From Actinomycetospora sp. TBRC 11914 (GTDB lineage Bacteria > Actinomycetota > Actinomycetes > Mycobacteriales > Pseudonocardiaceae): a DNA stretch of 64,000 nucleotides. The stretch is taken from assembly GCF_012933465.1 (NCBI RefSeq), contig NZ_JABBND010000016.1, positions 113,901 through 177,900 of the forward strand, given 5' to 3'. Under the pieces are notes generated by a model. The model was not told the DNA's origin, did no database searches, and saw nothing but the letters and a program-made list of their open reading frames with translations. Positions 63,111-64,000 of this stretch are shown in pieces. Position 1 is the first letter of the stretch, and the number at the start of each line of letters is the position of its first letter. Both the position numbers and the translations under genes were made by a program.

Positions 63111-63995
63111 ATGCACGTCTTCGTCACCGGCGGTACCGGCACGATCGGCTCGGCCGTCGTGGCCGAACTGCTCGCCCACGGCCACACCGTGCGGGCGCTC
63201 GCCCGTTCCGAGGAGTCGGCGCGGCTCGTCGAGAAGGCCGGCGCCGAGGCACTGCGCGGAGCGGTCTCCGACCTCGACGTCCTGCGGGCCGGCGCCGCGG
63301 CGGCCGACGGGGTGGTCCACCTGGCGTTCGGCAGCGACTACTCGAGCGCCGAGGCGCTCGCGCGGTCGATCGCCGAGGACACCGCCGCCCTCGCCGCGCT
63401 GGGCGAGGAGCTCGTGGGGACCGACCGCCCGATCGCCGCGGTCTCGGGGACGCCCTGGATCCCGGGGCGCCCCGCCACCGAGTCCGACCCGCTGCCGACC
63501 GACGGCCCGGTCGGGGGTCGGGGCCGGGCGGTGAACGCGCTGCTCGCGCTGGCCGGGCGCGGGGTGCGTGCCACGGCCGTGCGCATGCCGCGGACAGTGC
63601 ACCGCGACGGCGAGGGCGGGTTCGCCGGCCTGCTGACCGACCAGGCGCGCCGGAGCGGGGTGGCCGCGTACCCGGGCGACGGGACCCAGCGCTGGCCGGC
63701 CGTGCACGCGCTCGACGCCGCCGTCCTGTTCCGGCTGGCCCTGGAGTCCGCGCCCGCCGGGACGTCCTGGCACGCCGTGGCCGACGAGGGCGACGCGGTG
63801 CGCGACATCGCGGCGGTGATCGGCGACCGGCTCGGGCTGCCGGTCGCGTCCCGGCCGGTGGAGGACTTCGGCCCGTTCGGCCGGATCTTCGCCCTGGACC
63901 AGCCGGCGACGAGCGCCCACACCCGGGAGACCCTCGGGTGGACCCCGACCCATCCGGCCCTGCTGGAGGACCTGGGTGCGCTGCCGCGCTCGTGA
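63111..63995 (+). CDS. NAD(P)-dependent SDR, NAD-epimerase-like
   Basis: A 294-residue atypical SDR. The nucleotide motif is V-T-G-G-T-G-T-I-G at residues 5-13. V-V-H-L-A-F-G-S-D-Y and the late G-W-T-P-T-H-P-A-L-L motif are typical of the epimerase-like branch. The catalytic Y-x3-K is absent or moved, so it may act as a redox enzyme or an NmrA-like sensor. It is complete in the window and is probably repressed by the divergent TetR. Confidence 0.82.
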   Translation: MHVFVTGGTGTIGSAVVAELLAHGHTVRALARSEESARLVEKAGAEALRGAVSDLDVLRAGAAAADGVVHLAFGSDYSSAEALARSIAEDTAALAALGEELVGTDRPIAAVSGTPWIPGRPATESDPLPTDGPVGGRGRAVNALLALAGRGVRATAVRMPRTVHRDGEGGFAGLLTDQARRSGVAAYPGDGTQRWPAVHALDAAVLFRLALESAPAGTSWHAVADEGDAVRDIAAVIGDRLGLPVASRPVEDFGPFGRIFALDQPATSAHTRETLGWTPTHPALLEDLGALPRS

Positions 63996-64000
63996 GCACA

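Overview
The window is a high-GC, densely coded stretch of an actinobacterial chromosome, most likely from the order Pseudonocardiales. The evidence is the GC-rich codon use, frequent GTG starts, an RpfB resuscitation factor, a mycothiol-dependent enzyme family, F420 biosynthesis and F420-dependent genes, chaplin-like secreted proteins, and the actinobacterial gene orders glmU-prs-rplY-pth and ispE-ksgA-rpfB-tatD-metG. The genus is inference.

Layout. (1) 1-17026 is a surface polysaccharide locus: a Wzx-type flippase (5' end outside the window), a GT2-GT4 fusion, a GT4, a Wzz-like protein with a very long low-complexity tail, a Wzz-Wzy fusion, two NovU/TylC3-type C-methyltransferases, an RfbC-like epimerase, an SDR, a PIG-L deacetylase, a sugar-1-phosphate nucleotidylyltransferase, and a polyprenyl-phosphate sugar transferase at the head of the minus-strand run. 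Together they look able to make a branched (C-methylated) deoxysugar and to initiate, flip, polymerise and length-control a glycan. (2) 17460-22295 holds tRNA-Gln, a Nudix hydrolase, an OhrR-like regulator, a small Cys protein, an anti-sigma-like ATPase, a PAP2 phosphatase and a diguanylate cyclase. (3) 22394-37393 is housekeeping: glmU, prs, rplY, pth, a nucleotidyltransferase, an Uup-like ABC-F protein, ispE, ksgA, rpfB, tatD, metG, upp and an MDMPI-type enzyme. Several unusual palindromic repeats are scattered here.

(4) 37494-40746 is a tandem array of six small secreted, His-rich, two-cysteine proteins that resemble chaplins. Each is a separate transcription unit. Five have the promoter-like pattern CGTGAC-N16/17-CGTT at a similar distance upstream, and most end in a two-tier hairpin. 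The pattern resembles the ECF sigma BldN consensus known from chaplin and rodlin genes of Streptomyces. (5) 40907-47162 holds a haloalkane-dehalogenase-like hydrolase, an acidic protein of unknown function, a coiled-coil protein, a D,D-carboxypeptidase and a YihY/BrkB membrane protein.

(6) 47263-54724 is the most unusual region. Five overlapping minus-strand genes encode a response regulator, a GAF-PAS histidine kinase, CofG, a CofH homologue that has lost its radical-SAM cysteine motif, and a Baeyer-Villiger-type flavin monooxygenase. An F420-type luciferase-like oxidoreductase is divergent, and an array of CGTTGTG direct repeats with 11-bp spacing lies between. (7) 54779-57333 holds an MFS transporter and a DUF559 endonuclease-like gene flanked on both sides by 48-bp palindromic units with a 73-bp period. 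(8) 57334-62360 is a purine-type catabolic operon: a 2OG-Fe(II) oxygenase, a nucleoside deaminase, and a molybdenum hydroxylase in two polypeptides. (9) 62444-63995 is a TetR regulator divergent from an SDR, with two matching operators between them.

All functional calls rest on reading the sequence and on recalled family motifs. No database search was run.
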